Positions 41,244 to 54,800 of a stretch of DNA of 64,000 nt are shown here, one piece after another. The notes beneath the pieces are model-generated. The model was given only the letters and a program-made list of their open reading frames with translations, did not search any database and was not told where the DNA came from. A program made the translations under genes and the position numbers. Source of the stretch: Gymnorhina tibicen (Eukaryota > Chordata > Aves > Passeriformes > Artamidae); NCBI GenBank assembly GCA_013399875.1, contig VXAZ01006880.1, positions 248,001 through 312,000 of the forward strand, in the 5' to 3' direction. Each line of letters opens with the position of its first letter. Position 1 is the stretch's first letter.

Positions 41244-44200
41244 AATTAATGTGTTTAAATAGCTGAACAGCAGCATCCTTACGGAACCAGAGAAGAACAG
41301 TGGTCTGCATGACCTGACTTCTTACTCTGAATTAGTTGCCAGTTATACCTCTTCTTATTTTTTAAAGCATTGTTCCATGAGATCATTTAAGAAAACAACT
41401 CTTCATGATCTACCTGAGTTTGCAGTCTTTAAATTTATGCTACATTTGTTTGCAGTTTTAAAACCCAATTAGAATTGTCATGAGATTTCTACTCATTAAA
41501 TGCTTCCTTTAACAGTTTCTCCAGCTTTTAAATCTGGCTCAGGAAGCTTAGTTGTCCTATAGAGAGAGGGTAGTCTATAGGCCATTTGATAGCAGGAGCA
41601 AAGGAAAATGAAGTATAACATAACACAATTTTTTAACAAGTGTATGATCTTTTGTTCCATATCTATCCGGGTCTTTTCACAAATATATATCACTGTGGAA
41701 GAGAGACTTTTTCTCCCCCTGGGTTTTTTTTAATGTCTGACTGACTAATGTATTGACTTATTTATTAACTGGGCTGCAGCAATACATCTGAACAATAACA
41801 AAGAGAGGTAAAGATGATGGATCTGCCAGGCAGGAATTATTTTCTATTCATAATCACACATCCTGTGTATGGCCACATACATGGCTTTCAATAATCTCCT
41901 TAGACAGACCGCAATGCATGGATAATGCCTTTTCCTATGTTCAATTTTTTTTATTGACTTGCAGCTTAGATTTCATAGAGCATTTTATAGTGTGTTGCGT
42001 GGAAAAGAAAATGAGTCTCTATGGAGAGATCATGAACTAAAGTTCATTTTTCATGGAACCACATGAAGACAACATATCACATTGAATCACATAGATTTTG
42101 TTGGAAAGAAGATAATTGTATTGCATACAGACATGTATGTACCTCCATACCTAGAAACTCCTTGGAAATGTCAGATAGATAGGGATACAGCAACCAGGAT
42201 GACACCCAGGTGTTTGAAACAATGAGAGAGTGAATTTTCTGCAGTAAGTTGCAAAAGAGGAGATGTGTAACACCACCTCTGTACTCACTGCACGGTGGGT
42301 CTGATGGAAGGGAGCCATGGGAAGCTTTACAGGTGTCCTTCCAATTGGCAGCCGTGAGGTGCCTTCGGGACCCTGCAGAGCATTGCCTTCAGGCATCTCC
42401 TGCCTACTCTTATGAAAACCTGACTTGAACACCTCAAAGAGAGTGTGTATTGGAGTGTCTGACCTAACCGACTTTCTGATTTAAGTGTCACAACAAAACC
42501 TGACAAAAAGAGATTAAAGTACAGTTTCTAAGAACAAAGCTAAGGTAGTTATTCAGACCTCACACAAAACAAGTGTCCTTGTAGGCTTCCACGGTCTTTG
42601 GCAAGATTCAGATTTACTCTGTATTTCAGACTTAAGAGGGATATCAGTTCTGTATGCAAGAAGGGCCACCAGTTTGTTTCTTGTTTGGACTAAATGAGGT
42701 GCATACCTATCTCCAGGGATTCTATTCTATTCATCATTCAGGGTCTAAAGCAAGAAAGTGTAGTTTAGACCACATAGTATAATACCTACCATAAAGATGA
42801 TATTTTACTTATGTAATAATGCACATGTGGACTATCTGTCAATTTGGTGATAGGGCTTTATAGTGGTGTAACAACCTGGGAACACGCATGCTTCATCACC
42901 CCAGAACTATGTACTGAGACTGAGATGAAGAATTAAGGATGAATCATATTATTATTATCATGGCAAATTATACCATAACAGTGTACTTTGTGCAAAAAGT
43001 TATTTCCTTACATCCTCAGAAACTCTGAGACAAGTAAAATCATGACCTTGCATTTGCTTCTACTTGGGGTGTGCCAGGCAGCACAAAGAGAAAAGCTATG
43101 AAATTACTGGGGATTAGCATAGTTTTCAAGGGCACTGAGTGAAGATTAAGCCAGTGAGAATGTGAGAAGACCAGAAATGTAGCAGCTCCTAGACATGCTG
43201 GCTAGGGAAAAAAGGAGTAGAAGAGTGGGGGGGTTTGTATAATTCCGAATAGTCCACAAAAAGAGAGCTCTGACTGAGGAGCTCTGATTGAGATAAGCAG
43301 TAAGAATTCGTCATGACAAGGGGAAACAAAATGCAGTTTCTCCTATGAATTTATTTCTTGAGTAATGGCTCTTGAAACACTTTTTCTTCCGAAGTAAATT
43401 GTCACAGGTTTGTGACTGCAGGTGGCTACACCAGTGATTTTTGACCACATCACTCACACAGAACAAGTTTCTAGTGGCCAGGTAACTCCCCCCTTCCATG
43501 GCTGAATTAGTGCATCAGAACTCTACTACTAAGCAAGCCTTAACTAAATCTGAACACAGTTATTAGCATTCATCTAGACACCACTAGAAATAAAAAGATG
43601 CAATCTCAATTGCTTTGTTTTTCTCACCAAAAACATGTATTAACTATTTATTTTTAAACTATGATATGTATTAATGAGCAGAAAAAATACAAAAAATTAG
43701 GAAAACCCTCCTTGCCCATCCCATCATGACTGTTCTTCATATCTACTTTGAAAATTCCCTATAGTTCTCATAGCAGTGTGAAAGTGCCCATCTAATGCCT
43801 CAGGAGTCTTACTAATGCTGTGCTGTAAAACTCCCAAGTGATTTCAAAACAGTTGCAAAGTATCTTCCAGCTAAAAACAGTGTGCTAAAAACAGCACAGA
43901 TGTTGCTGCTTTAACCTGCAAACAAAAGTTCCCTCTCATACCAAAACTGTGTATTTCTTTTCCAATATGCTCTAGAACATACATATCCAACAAGTTGCTT
44001 CTCAAAGTACTAAAAGCCCTTTACTCTCTGTTTTCTGAGAAGTGACTGAATAGTGCTCAGTTTGCTATGCACATTCAATCAGACGACTAGAAAAATTAAG
44101 ATTAAAAAATAGCAACCATCCGAGCTACTCTCCAAAATCCAGTGGCAAAGGTCTGAGATAGCTGACCTTTCACATTTTCAGTATTTTCCTCTAAACCCTG

Positions 44201-47200
44201 CAAAGTGCACACGCAGATACAAGTTTGACAAGGCTTCAGATAATAAAAAACAACCAAAAACTGACTAAAAGAATGCATTCATTTCCATCAGATGTTTGTC
44301 AATGAGCCAGCACATAACAGTGCATCCAGCACTAATTCTGTTTGAAAACATTCCTCAGTGCTTCCTGTGGGGAAAACCTCTCTTCCAGAAACTGGTGTGG
44401 ATAGAGTCAGAAACTGCACAAAGAACAACTTCTAAGGAGCCTACAAGAAAACAGTCGAACTTCTATGCAGAAAATGTCAGAATTGAATTAGTGTATGAAA
44501 ACTCAAATTCCCAATTTGCTCCTACATACCCTAACAGATATTAATTCTCCTCTGAGTACAGATAATGGTGTTTCTCAGCTGTTCTCCAAAATCTGACTTA
44601 CAACTATAAAGCTAGTAATTTACTACTGCAATCTCTGAGTGCCAGAAACCTCTACAAAAGTGCAGAAGTCTCATGGCATAACATTATACACAGATTGTAT
44701 TTGTTCAATATTATCTCGCAGGGCAAAAAGTAAAAAGAAAGACATTTTAAGCTTTTTCTCTTACCATATGGCACATTTAGCTTAAAATGTATCCCATTCA
44801 AGAAACTTCTTGCCATTCTTTTCTCTTATTTCTTTTATTGTTTTGAGGTTTTCTTACCTAGAATGCCTGCTTCTCTTTTAATGCCACTACACTTTTATTA
44901 CAGTCAGACATTCAGATTGCAGTCATCACAACTATTGCTCCAACAAAATTGCTTCAGCCCAACTGCTCATGTTCTTCGAAAAACATCTCAACCAAAATTA
45001 CCTGGGCTGGGCCCTGAAAAAGTGAAGAAACTTAGTTTTGAAGACATACTAACTTCCTGTACGTTAAAGAGACTATAGAAATCACGTGCAGCGTAACAGA
45101 ATCACTTGGGAGGCGGTTTAGAAAGAGAGCTCAGTGTGCTCCTTGGAGCAGTATTTGTGATCGCACACAGCAAGCTTTGAAGAGTGTATGCCATCTACTG
45201 GAACCAAAAAGACTTCTTACAGAAGAAGTCCTAAAAAGCAGCAATAACTTTCAACCAGTGTAAAGCATCTTCTTCTTTGTCTCATGTGCCTTCGTAATTA
45301 GGGTTTGGAGCCTTTTTTTCATGCTGTGTGTTTAAAATAAGTGAAAAACAGAAGTAAACACGCTTTGACCACAATCTGGTGAAAGGAGGGAAAAGTTTCC
45401 TATTCACCTGGACTAGTAATTTATTCTAGTAGCTGCATGAAATGGAATGGACATTCAGATAAATAAGTTGCTTGAGTGATCTGCTTCTATTGTTCCCTCC
45501 TTATCAACATATCAGAGGTATCTGTTAGGAAACTACACCCAGAAAACCAATAGTATTAAGTCAGGAGCTCATAAATACAAAATAGCTTTCAGAAAGTAAG
45601 AGTATATTTAGGATTATGGACCTGAAGATGGGTGATTAGGTTGCTTTCTACCTTCCATATGTGATGCCCTCAGGGCATGCACCACTCCATCGAAGGATCT
45701 GCCTGTCTCCCCCAGATCTGCTTACTCTCCTTTTATAGATGCAAAAGAGTTGAGAGAATTTCATCAATAGCAGCAACAAGAGTATTTTGGCATTCCATAA
45801 GTCTCTATCCTAACAAGGCATTTTCTTGAACACTTTATTTTTCCTGCTTATTTAATATTGTCCACTGGACTGTAGCACCACTTGGAGTAGCCTCAACTGA
45901 AATGCTGCAGTTGAGCCTGGTGGTGTCTTCTTAGAGAGGTGCTTCACTTCAACACAGAGCAGCACAGTTACTGTGTAAGTGTTGAAGACAAGTCTTTAGA
46001 TCCAAAACTTGTGAGGCTCAACAGCAGGCTGCATTTCTCTGAGCTGCAGAAGTTGGTTTTCTGATGATACAACTACTGTCACTGCATGAGGATGCAAGAG
46101 CTGCTGTGAAAACTAGGACAGATTTTCTAACCTTGGCCAAATTCAACCATGGAAATTTGAATTTTTCAGTTAGTGGAAATCTGAAATGGTTAATTTTCCA
46201 ATTATTCCATGGTGTTTTAATATGAAGAGTAAAGCAGGTAAAACCAGAGGGGTCCTTTAACTGACAGTGAGCAGCTCTAGATACCCAGGACGTAAGACAA
46301 GCAGGTAGCACAGTATTTCCCCAAGTACTGTCCTGACATTCATTGGTCTGTGGGTTGAGGATTTCAAGTATTATCCAGACATAAATTGTAAGACTCTTTC
46401 AATACAAAGTTAGAAAAAGGAAGCAGAAGGACACACCACAAGCAATTTTTCCCATTCTTCTTGTGGGATTTATAATCCAGATCGCTTAAGGAGAGGCCAA
46501 GCCTAAAATGGCTTTCGGAACCTCTGTAGAACACGCTGTACAAGCAGAAAGCTTGCAGACTTTTAGTTTAAATTATACTCATCTACATCTCCAATCATAA
46601 ATTACAGAATGATCTTAACCCAAACCACATGCACTATGTCTGTGTTTTCCATGGTGAATTCCAAAGCATATTATGTAAACACGTCCAGCAAAATGGTGAT
46701 TGGCAGGGTGCTTTAGTCCAAGGAATAGGAAGCCTATGCCCCATAATGAACTCCCATAAGGTAAATCCTAAGGCTTTTACTGAGGTTTTACTGACATTTC
46801 TACAAAAGTCACTTGAATGTTTACCTAAAGTTGCAGCTATGGAAAATTTCATTCACTTTTGGAGGAAATTATTGCCAAGAAATAAAAAAAAGCTTACATC
46901 ACTAAAGGTCTAAGGTCTAAGCAATGGATGTCTCCACATGAGTTTGAGACAGGATAGTAAAACAGTGTGAAGCATGACACTCCTCAGCTGTCGACTGGCC
47001 TGTCCCCAGGCCAACATTAGAGGAAATGCACACAACTGGAGGCTCACTTTACAACACGTCACACCCAAACACGATCTTCTGGTCTTTTAATCTAATGAAG
47101 AGAGATCTCCTGGGACACAGCTGTGTGTTAACTTGGCAGCTCTTACACATGTCCTTCAAGCTAAGTACATGTTTATCTGGTTGACTGAACTGGTCCCTAA

Positions 47201-50200
47201 CCACTGAACCACAGGAAGATACAGCCCTAGAATTTACTAGGCGACTTCTCATAAAAAAACCCCTATTTAAAACAGAATTTTAAACTGGAAACAACTGATG
47301 CTTAAATATCAAATTCTAACTAATGGCTGTACATATCCTAGCTTATCTTTTTAATGATGACCAAATATTAGGTTTCTAAGTACTTATGGACATTGAAGCT
47401 ATACTACTTTGAAAGGGCCTAATGGTTATTTTTATTATATACATATAATCTAGAAAATTCTAACTATGGGAGGCTTTAGTTTATGTTGCTTTTATTTATT
47501 GCATTTGTATTTAGTTGCTTGAAAACTTTAATAGCAAAGGACACTTGAAACAATGATTCATTGCCATTGTCTTGCTGTTTGTAGCCAGCAGTGAGCTGGA
47601 GTCCCAGCTGGCCATACTGTTTCTCATTCCTGGCACTCTCACTCAAGCTCTGGTTGTCAGTGCAGTGACCACAGGGGTCCTCAGTGCAAGCCAGTGCGTA
47701 TCTTGATCATTTACATTTACAGCTTCTTCCTCATCAGCAGACTATTCCCTCAAAAACAACAAGGGCAGCACAGCAGCCACAATGGACCCACTAAAAATAC
47801 GACGGACTAGTAATGCTGCGGTTGTGTTCATTTGATCATGTGCTGAAGTTACAATGCAAAGTTTTATAGCACTTGTCTGTTGCTTTCAGGTTAATGAAGA
47901 AAACAATTAAAAATCCACAGGGCACATGACCTAGCTTTGCATCCCTGCAAACAATACAGTAGGTACTACTTTATTTGCTTGTCTTTGGCTACATGTTTAG
48001 TATACACATTTAAGTGGCAAATTTTAAACTTCGTTTTGCAAAACAAACCTAATTGAAGAAGCATTTTCTTCAAATGCTCTTTAAAACTCTGCTGCCCTGC
48101 CCACATATCCTGCAGTAACACATCTGTTTAATCTCTGGTACTTTTCTGCCAGATTAGTTAACGGGTGGCACCAAGCGAAGCACAAAGTTTGTACCACTGA
48201 AATATCTGAAAAGCTCTGGGAATAAAAACCTGTGACCATGCATTCATGTGTCTTTCCTGACGCATCACAGAGTCACTGACCTGAACCTCGTATTTTTGTT
48301 CAGTTCTCTTTCCCTCTCTCTCACTGCCCAGCTGAAGTCTCATACACTAACCTTGCTACTTTCTAATTACTTAAGACTATAGGTTTTCACGGTTGCATTT
48401 ACTGTAACACAATTAAACGGGTCAGTCTTGCAGTTCTTTAATCATTTAACTCAGTTTCCTCTGCTGCTAATGTTTCTGTAAGCTGTTGCTGCAGCCCAAA
48501 TATCACCCCATTACTCAGCGAGTGGCCAAAGCAAACATCTCCTGTGACCTTTTGGCCACTGCATCCTTCACATGGCACTGGTCAGAGGATGTTTCAAAAT
48601 ACACAAGTGTCCCTGAGGACACTTACACAACACTGTGACCATCCTCAAAAATGATGAGCAAGCCCCTTCAGCTGATGCAAACCAGAAGATTCATCAAAAT
48701 CAAAGTATTTTCTCTAGAGAAAATAACAAAAGATTAACTTCTTGAAGAGGAGCCCTCAGCATTTTCTCTGAACAATTTCTCTCCCTGTCTCATCTCCTTC
48801 ATCTGTCCCCACTCCTCTCCTCCACAGCAGCAGGTGGCCATTCCCCATTCCTTGCTGTCCCCCACCACCTGCCTGCAGAGAAACTCCAGCTGTGCCATGC
48901 TGCACATACAGGCAGGCTTCCCAGAACTCAGGTAAAAGTCACCTTCCAGAAGTGTATGAGAGTGACATTTTGAAAAATTTCAAGCCAGAACCAATGCATC
49001 ACTTCTCTTACCATAATTACTATATTTATTATATTCCTTGACAGGTTCACTTGAACATTCAAGGGGCAAAAGTACAGTTTGTTTCAATTGCTTGCAGCAA
49101 ACTCTCCCTACCAGCTGCTGTAAGGATAAATTCCATTGGAACCAATACTGTCTTCAGCTTTCCTGACGTGTTATGAAGTCTTACTTCTAGCAGATTTCAG
49201 AAGGGTTTTGCCTGGCAATCACAGCACCAACTGCAAAGAGAAAGATCTCTTCTCCCTCTTGCTACACAGCAGAAGTCTACTGGAGATGAATGGGCACACC
49301 TTTTGCTGGCAACAAATGGTGTGTTTTTTCTAAAACAAGCACTTTATGCATTGATATATAGTGTCAGAAGGCAAACTGGACTAAAGAAAAATCTGGTTTC
49401 CTAAGAACTTAATTGAGCTCAAATTTTGGCCCAGACTAATGTAAATTTGGGGACACTCACAACTTCCTCTATAGTTTTTTAATTCTGGGCTTTAATTGAC
49501 AAGTGACAATGAAATAATTTTATAATATATTTCACTGTATTTTAACCTTGGATTTATCCGTATTCTGCCTCCTTCTTCATTATTCTGCTTTAAACTCTTC
49601 AGCAACTGAAGCTTAAAATACTTTATGGGAAAAAAAATCTTCAACTGATGCAGGAGGTCATGATTCTTTTCAGCAACCTGAACAGCACAAGGGCTCCATT
49701 TCAGAAGGAAGAGACTCATCTGAAATGATCCAGGTAACCTGACATACCCACTTTTAGAGTGATAGGAGCTAGATTTATGCTGGAGATACCCTCCTTGCAG
49801 CTTTCTTGACTCCCCACAGAGGTTTGAGAGCTGGCAGCAGAGGCCTGGGCAGAGGAGCAGCTCACACCACCACACTCGCTGGCGCCACAAGTCCAAGTTA
49901 CGTACCAGGCCTTGCTTCACAAGCCAGGCAGCTGGTGAGAACCACAGTTAATGACCTCTGCGTGTTTACCTCTGGCTCTCAGTTTCAGTAACTTGATCAC
50001 TTCCATGGCAAGACTAACACAAAAGATTTTTACACACTTAAATTTTGCCATGCATTTCAATACTGCCTTGCTTGCTAATTCATTAGTAGCACAAATAATG
50101 ACTCACAGGTGTTTTGCAAGGGATTATTTATAATAGGAAGCATAGGTTAGATGAGAAAATACATTCTTCACCTATTGTTAAAAATAAACAAAACATGAAC

Positions 50201-50876
50201 ATTAAGGGTGAACAAATATGGAATAGGCAGATAAGTGTGAAAATATACAAGAGGCAAAGCCACAAAACAGGGCCTTAACCTGTTGTATTCACATATGAAA
50301 TCCCATCTTTGAATGAAAATATAGAACCTGTGCATTTTGACTGTATACTTTTATCAAAGAAGAATCTTCTTATTGTCTCCTTCTTTTAGTTATTCATCTC
50401 TAGGAACATGGAACTTGACTATCCACTCCACTAGCATTGCTTAGCACGAATAATATCAAAGTCAAAGGCCACAGGATGCCAGAACCTGTTACACAGTTTC
50501 CTGTGTTGTTTATATGAAGAAAAAACTCACTATTCTGATTGCTCTCCCTGCTCTCACACATGACTTGGGTTAAAAACAACTTGGCCTGTTATTGCACTTG
50601 CAGAAATGTGTTACAGATTGCCTGGTATGATGAAATGCACACCTGCACTAGCAGCAAATCTAATTTTAAAGTTATTAAATGGAAAGTTGGTTTGCTTTTT
50701 TAACACAGTATTTTTATAGTACAGACACATTTTTGTGAAACATATTAAATCCAGTATTGTTTTTACCTTCAAATAGGGTTTATCTGCATGCAGCATAAAA
50801 GAAGGTGAGGGTTGGGAAAATTCAACAGAATGTTACTACAGTTTTTAACGGTAAAACAGCACACTTGGTATCCATT
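41244..50876 (-). other. SLC1A2: SLC1A2 intron 1 segment, no gene seen
   Basis: This is 9.6 kb of AT-rich DNA with short, unsupported open frames. No repeat family or RNA gene was recognised. Exon 1 (MASTEG-type start followed by a donor) was looked for on the minus strand and not found. Confidence 0.72.
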
Positions 50877-51840
50877 TGTGAGGAGCCAATTCAGTTTTGT
50901 TATGCCTCAACAATGGTTGTCAGAGGCATGTGGAGGAGGGGTGCACATGTGCTACGTGCAGGAGGCAAGTAGAAGAAGCCTTGTCTCTGGGAGGACTTCA
51001 CCTGGCAACACCTCCCATGAGGCAGGCAGGAGGAGACACTGTGGGGGGCTTCTCCAATCAGGTCTCCACCAATGGATGGCACAGAAAGGTTGGACTGGAC
51101 CGGTGGTCCCCTGTTAGCGGGCGGACTTTGGGAAGGGCCAGGGGCGTATAAAAACCAACTGTGTCATAGCTTGCTGCTGCTTGCTGGGGCTCGCTACTGT
51201 TCACTGCTCCCGCTCGCTCCCTCCTTTGCCCTGGCCCCAGCCTGCCTTCTGGCTGTCCTGCCCTCACTGGCTCGCCCCCACACCTCTCCTGCCTTCTGTG
51301 CCCCTGACCGCCACCTTGCCACTTCGCCCCGCGACCTTGCCTGGGCTGCCTGCATCCAACCCTGCCGCGCTGGTCAGTGCCCGCCCTGCCGCCCCGATCC
51401 AGCCGGTCGCCATGACCCTGCCAAGGGTCCTGGTCCTCCCGTCCGAGCACCCACTCACCGCGTGTCCGGTGCCGTTGCCGTGGGAGCCGCGCCCCTCCGG
51501 GAGCCGCCCAGGCTCGCTAAGGCCCAGCCTGTCCACAGGCAGGCAGCGTGCACACTCCTCCGCTGCCCGGACACCGACAGCACTGCCCTGCCTCGCTGGT
51601 GGTAATGCCCTCTTTTTCTCTCTGTCCCCTCTCTCTCCTCTCCCCCACTCCTTTTCCATTTTTCTTTATTATTTCCTGACTCTTCTACCCCTGTTTCGTT
51701 TGGGCAACCCCTTTTCCTTCTCGTTGTCGTTACCAATAAACGGTTCTCAGATACAAGATTTGCCCCGTTTGGCTTCATTTCATTCCCAGCCATCCATTTT
51801 TAAAAGAACTCTCTGCAGTTCCCCACAGTGGAACGTGACA
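50877..51840 (+). mobile_element. GC-rich solo LTR flanked by CATT, antisense to SLC1A2
   Basis: The element runs from TGTGAGGAGCC to GGAACGTGACA. Its ends form a short imperfect inverted repeat (TGTGA / TGTCA). It has a TATA box (TATAAAA, 51147-51153) and an AATAAA (51735-51740) in the plus orientation. CATT precedes it (50873-50876) and follows it (51841-51844), consistent with a 4-bp target duplication as made by gamma-type retroviral integrases. The segment 51170-51600 is strongly C-rich and CpG-containing, which creates long open frames on both strands (266 codons on plus). Those frames are compositional and not supported as genes. No gag, pol or env is attached. Confidence 0.82.
51147..51153 (+). 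promoter_or_regulatory. TATA box of the LTR
   Basis: TATAAAA lies in the context ggcgtataaaaacc, about 270 bp into the LTR and followed by a GC-rich transcribed region. Whether it is active is unknown. Confidence 0.6.
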
Positions 51841-54800
51841 CATTACTCCATAAATAAGTCTTCTGCCACTCATTTCAATATCCCTGGTAACATCTACTTG
51901 TTTTGTATCTCTTCTCATCTCCAGTTTTATATCAAAAAGGTGTTATTGTCATTACAGCTGTGTAAGATGGACACCATCTAATTGAAAGGGGATGTCCCTT
52001 GTTTTACTCATGCGTGTGCCAATGATCACATTTCAACTCCCTTTACTCTTACCTTGGAACGTAAAAGGCTGGTCCTCCACACCTCCCAGTGAGAAGCTTT
52101 TCTGCTTAAAAGAATCTAAGAGCAAAATAATTCACAGGTTTTCTACAGAGTTACTGAACTAGCATGTTACAGTCTAGACTCACTTACTTCTACTAGAAAT
52201 AATAGCTCTTCAGGCTATTATCCTGCATAATAATGTCCCAGGTTGTTAATAAGCATCACCTAAAAGAAAGAAAGCTCACCTTCATGCTGAATCCTGAACT
52301 GTTTTTCGTCTTTATTAATTAGCTTTTCCAAGTTAAGCAAGGTCAGCACATCTCTTTTTTTGTCTCTCACTTGCCTGCCCCTTTAATCTCCTTATGTTTA
52401 ATTTATTTTCTGAGCTGCTACCTCTCACACATTGACAGATACATACTTATACAATGTTTTTTAAGGTCTCAGCCCACTTAGGAATTGTCTTGGGTTCTTT
52501 CCTTTTCCTTTTTTCTGTCACTTCTACAAAGGAAGAAAGATTTCTTTCTTGTGGTCATACAGGTACATATGGGAAGACCTCACTCTATGAGTGACCAAAA
52601 TTAGGAGAACATAAAGCTCAGCAATATCTTTCCGCAGGTACAAAGGAATTTATCATATGGAACATTACCATGTCTCTCAATTGAATGCCTATTTACTCAT
52701 AATTCAGGGCTTAGTCAAAATTCAGAGTTTGAGAGAAATTCAGCAAAATCTGGAACATATTCCCATTTTAGATATGCTAAAATGAAGGTCTCTGGTTACC
52801 TAATGTCCGCACATATTTTCATCTGGGTAAGGGACATTAGCATGATTCACTTCTCCCATCACCAGACATAATGTGACCTTCAGCCCAGGCAATTAAGAAG
52901 AATGGGAAACAATCTGGGTACCCAGATTACAACTACTACGGCAAGACAGCAGCAATACCATACTGTGACAGTTTGATAATCCAGCCAGGGGAGTTCTGAT
53001 CTGAGTTTAGCTTGAAGTGATTGATTTCCATACAAGGAAAAGAAAGCATGCCCCAAGATTTCTCTCTGCACATTCCTTTCTCACACAGGTTCTCCAGGCA
53101 GTTTAAGTATCTGCAGTAAAATCACATTCACAAAATTATCTCGATTTTCTTAAGCTTCCTTCATCCCTGGGCCATATTTGTATGACAAATAAATGAAACA
53201 TCATAGAATTCTGAAAGCCCTATGTTTTAGTTTGTGACAGCATCATTAATGCAATTTAATGCTTTTCTTTTTGAATAATAAGCGCCTCAGTTGTTCAACA
53301 CAAATAAAGCAATATATATGTGGTCTTCATGTGTTCTTTGAATAAAACATAAGCAAGAAAAATCCCAGGAGGTCTATCAAATGCAAACATGCAATACCAA
53401 AACAAACAGGTCACCACTACTCGGCAAGATACATGTTCATAACACCGCTCCTCAGTGTATACCCTCAGAGAGGAGTTAAACTAGCAGTAGATTTACAATT
53501 TCTACTCTCAGGTTCTTGACTAGGGCTCACATAAATTATTACAAAGGTTGAAGTGTGAATCTTTGTACTAAAGCAAAAAAAGAAAATTACAGCTGCTGAT
53601 TTGGTTTATTCTTGCTAATATATATATATTATACATACATATTATGAGCAACCATATATATGATTGCACATAAAATCTATTTTTTTTTCCCCTCAAAAGC
53701 AAAACCTATTAGAAAACAAAAGAAAAGTAACAGTGGAAAAGTTTTAGCAGCCTTAACACAAAAACAGTTATGTAAAAAAAGTATTAGAAGTTGTTAAACC
53801 AGGTTAACTCAGGAAGAGACATAAAAATGAATGTTAATATGTCAAAAGTATACTAATAAGTATGTTTGTCATCTGTAACAGACAAATAGAAGAACTTAAA
53901 TTATATGTAACACAATAAACAATGTCACATGTCCACATATTGGAACACTTTTTTCCCTAACAAATCTTTCATTGTGGAGAAATATTAAAGGCATACAGGT
54001 TAGAAAAGATTCTTTAATGCAGAAATGCATTTGCAGTTTCTCCAAGAGTTTTTGAAACTCTGCATCTGCAGACTAAAGTGTCGTAGGAATTTTCAGAGAA
54101 GCATGAGCTAGAAAGGACCATGTAATAGAGCTGTATTCAAGCAGCATTTGACTGTGGACAGGAAAGATGAAAACTCATTTGCAAGAAAATTATTCAGCAC
54201 AAAACTACAATCAGATGGTCAAACTTCCCCACCTCTCCTACAATTTGTACTTGACCCTGACCTTTTGCAGGCAGTTCCTTTCACGCATATCTCTTACACA
54301 AAGGTGAAGTAAAATAAATAATCCATATGTAACTGAAGGAAAGAACACTGAAGGCATGCTACTGAGTTACATAATGGTAACCTGGGTCCTCCAAGTCTTT
54401 CTCCAAGCAGCAGTTGTGGAGAAAAGAGCAAATGGGATTCAACAAAAACCAAAACTTTGCTTTCTCCTGGCCCACCACTACTGGCCAGAAAGGCAACAGA
54501 AGAACCCAATTTACCCATTCTATTTCATTGTCACTAAGCTGGATTATATGTTTTCTTCTATTAAATGCTTCATCCATTCTGTGTTTACTAGATTTAACCC
54601 ATAGACTAGTTATGAATTTAAAACCAAATAAAAAATCCCAAAAGCAATTAGGATTTAAAAAATAAATACGTATTTATGAATCTACCGTGTTAAACCTCAT
54701 GTAAGTCCATCAACTTGAAATTCATAGAAGATTGTGTCGGATGTAAACAATCAGCGTTTAAAAAACCAGTGTTCAACATTTCTATTCACTGTTTGCTTTT

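Noticed and set aside
49492..49920. 142-codon minus-strand frame in intron 1
   Set aside because: No similarity to SLC1A2 exon 1 or any family I know; ends in AT-rich sequence.
51181..51981. 266-codon plus-strand open frame
   Set aside because: It lies inside the GC-rich LTR and extends past its end. The residue mix is Pro/Leu/Ser/Ala-rich with no known domain, and long frames exist on both strands of the same block.
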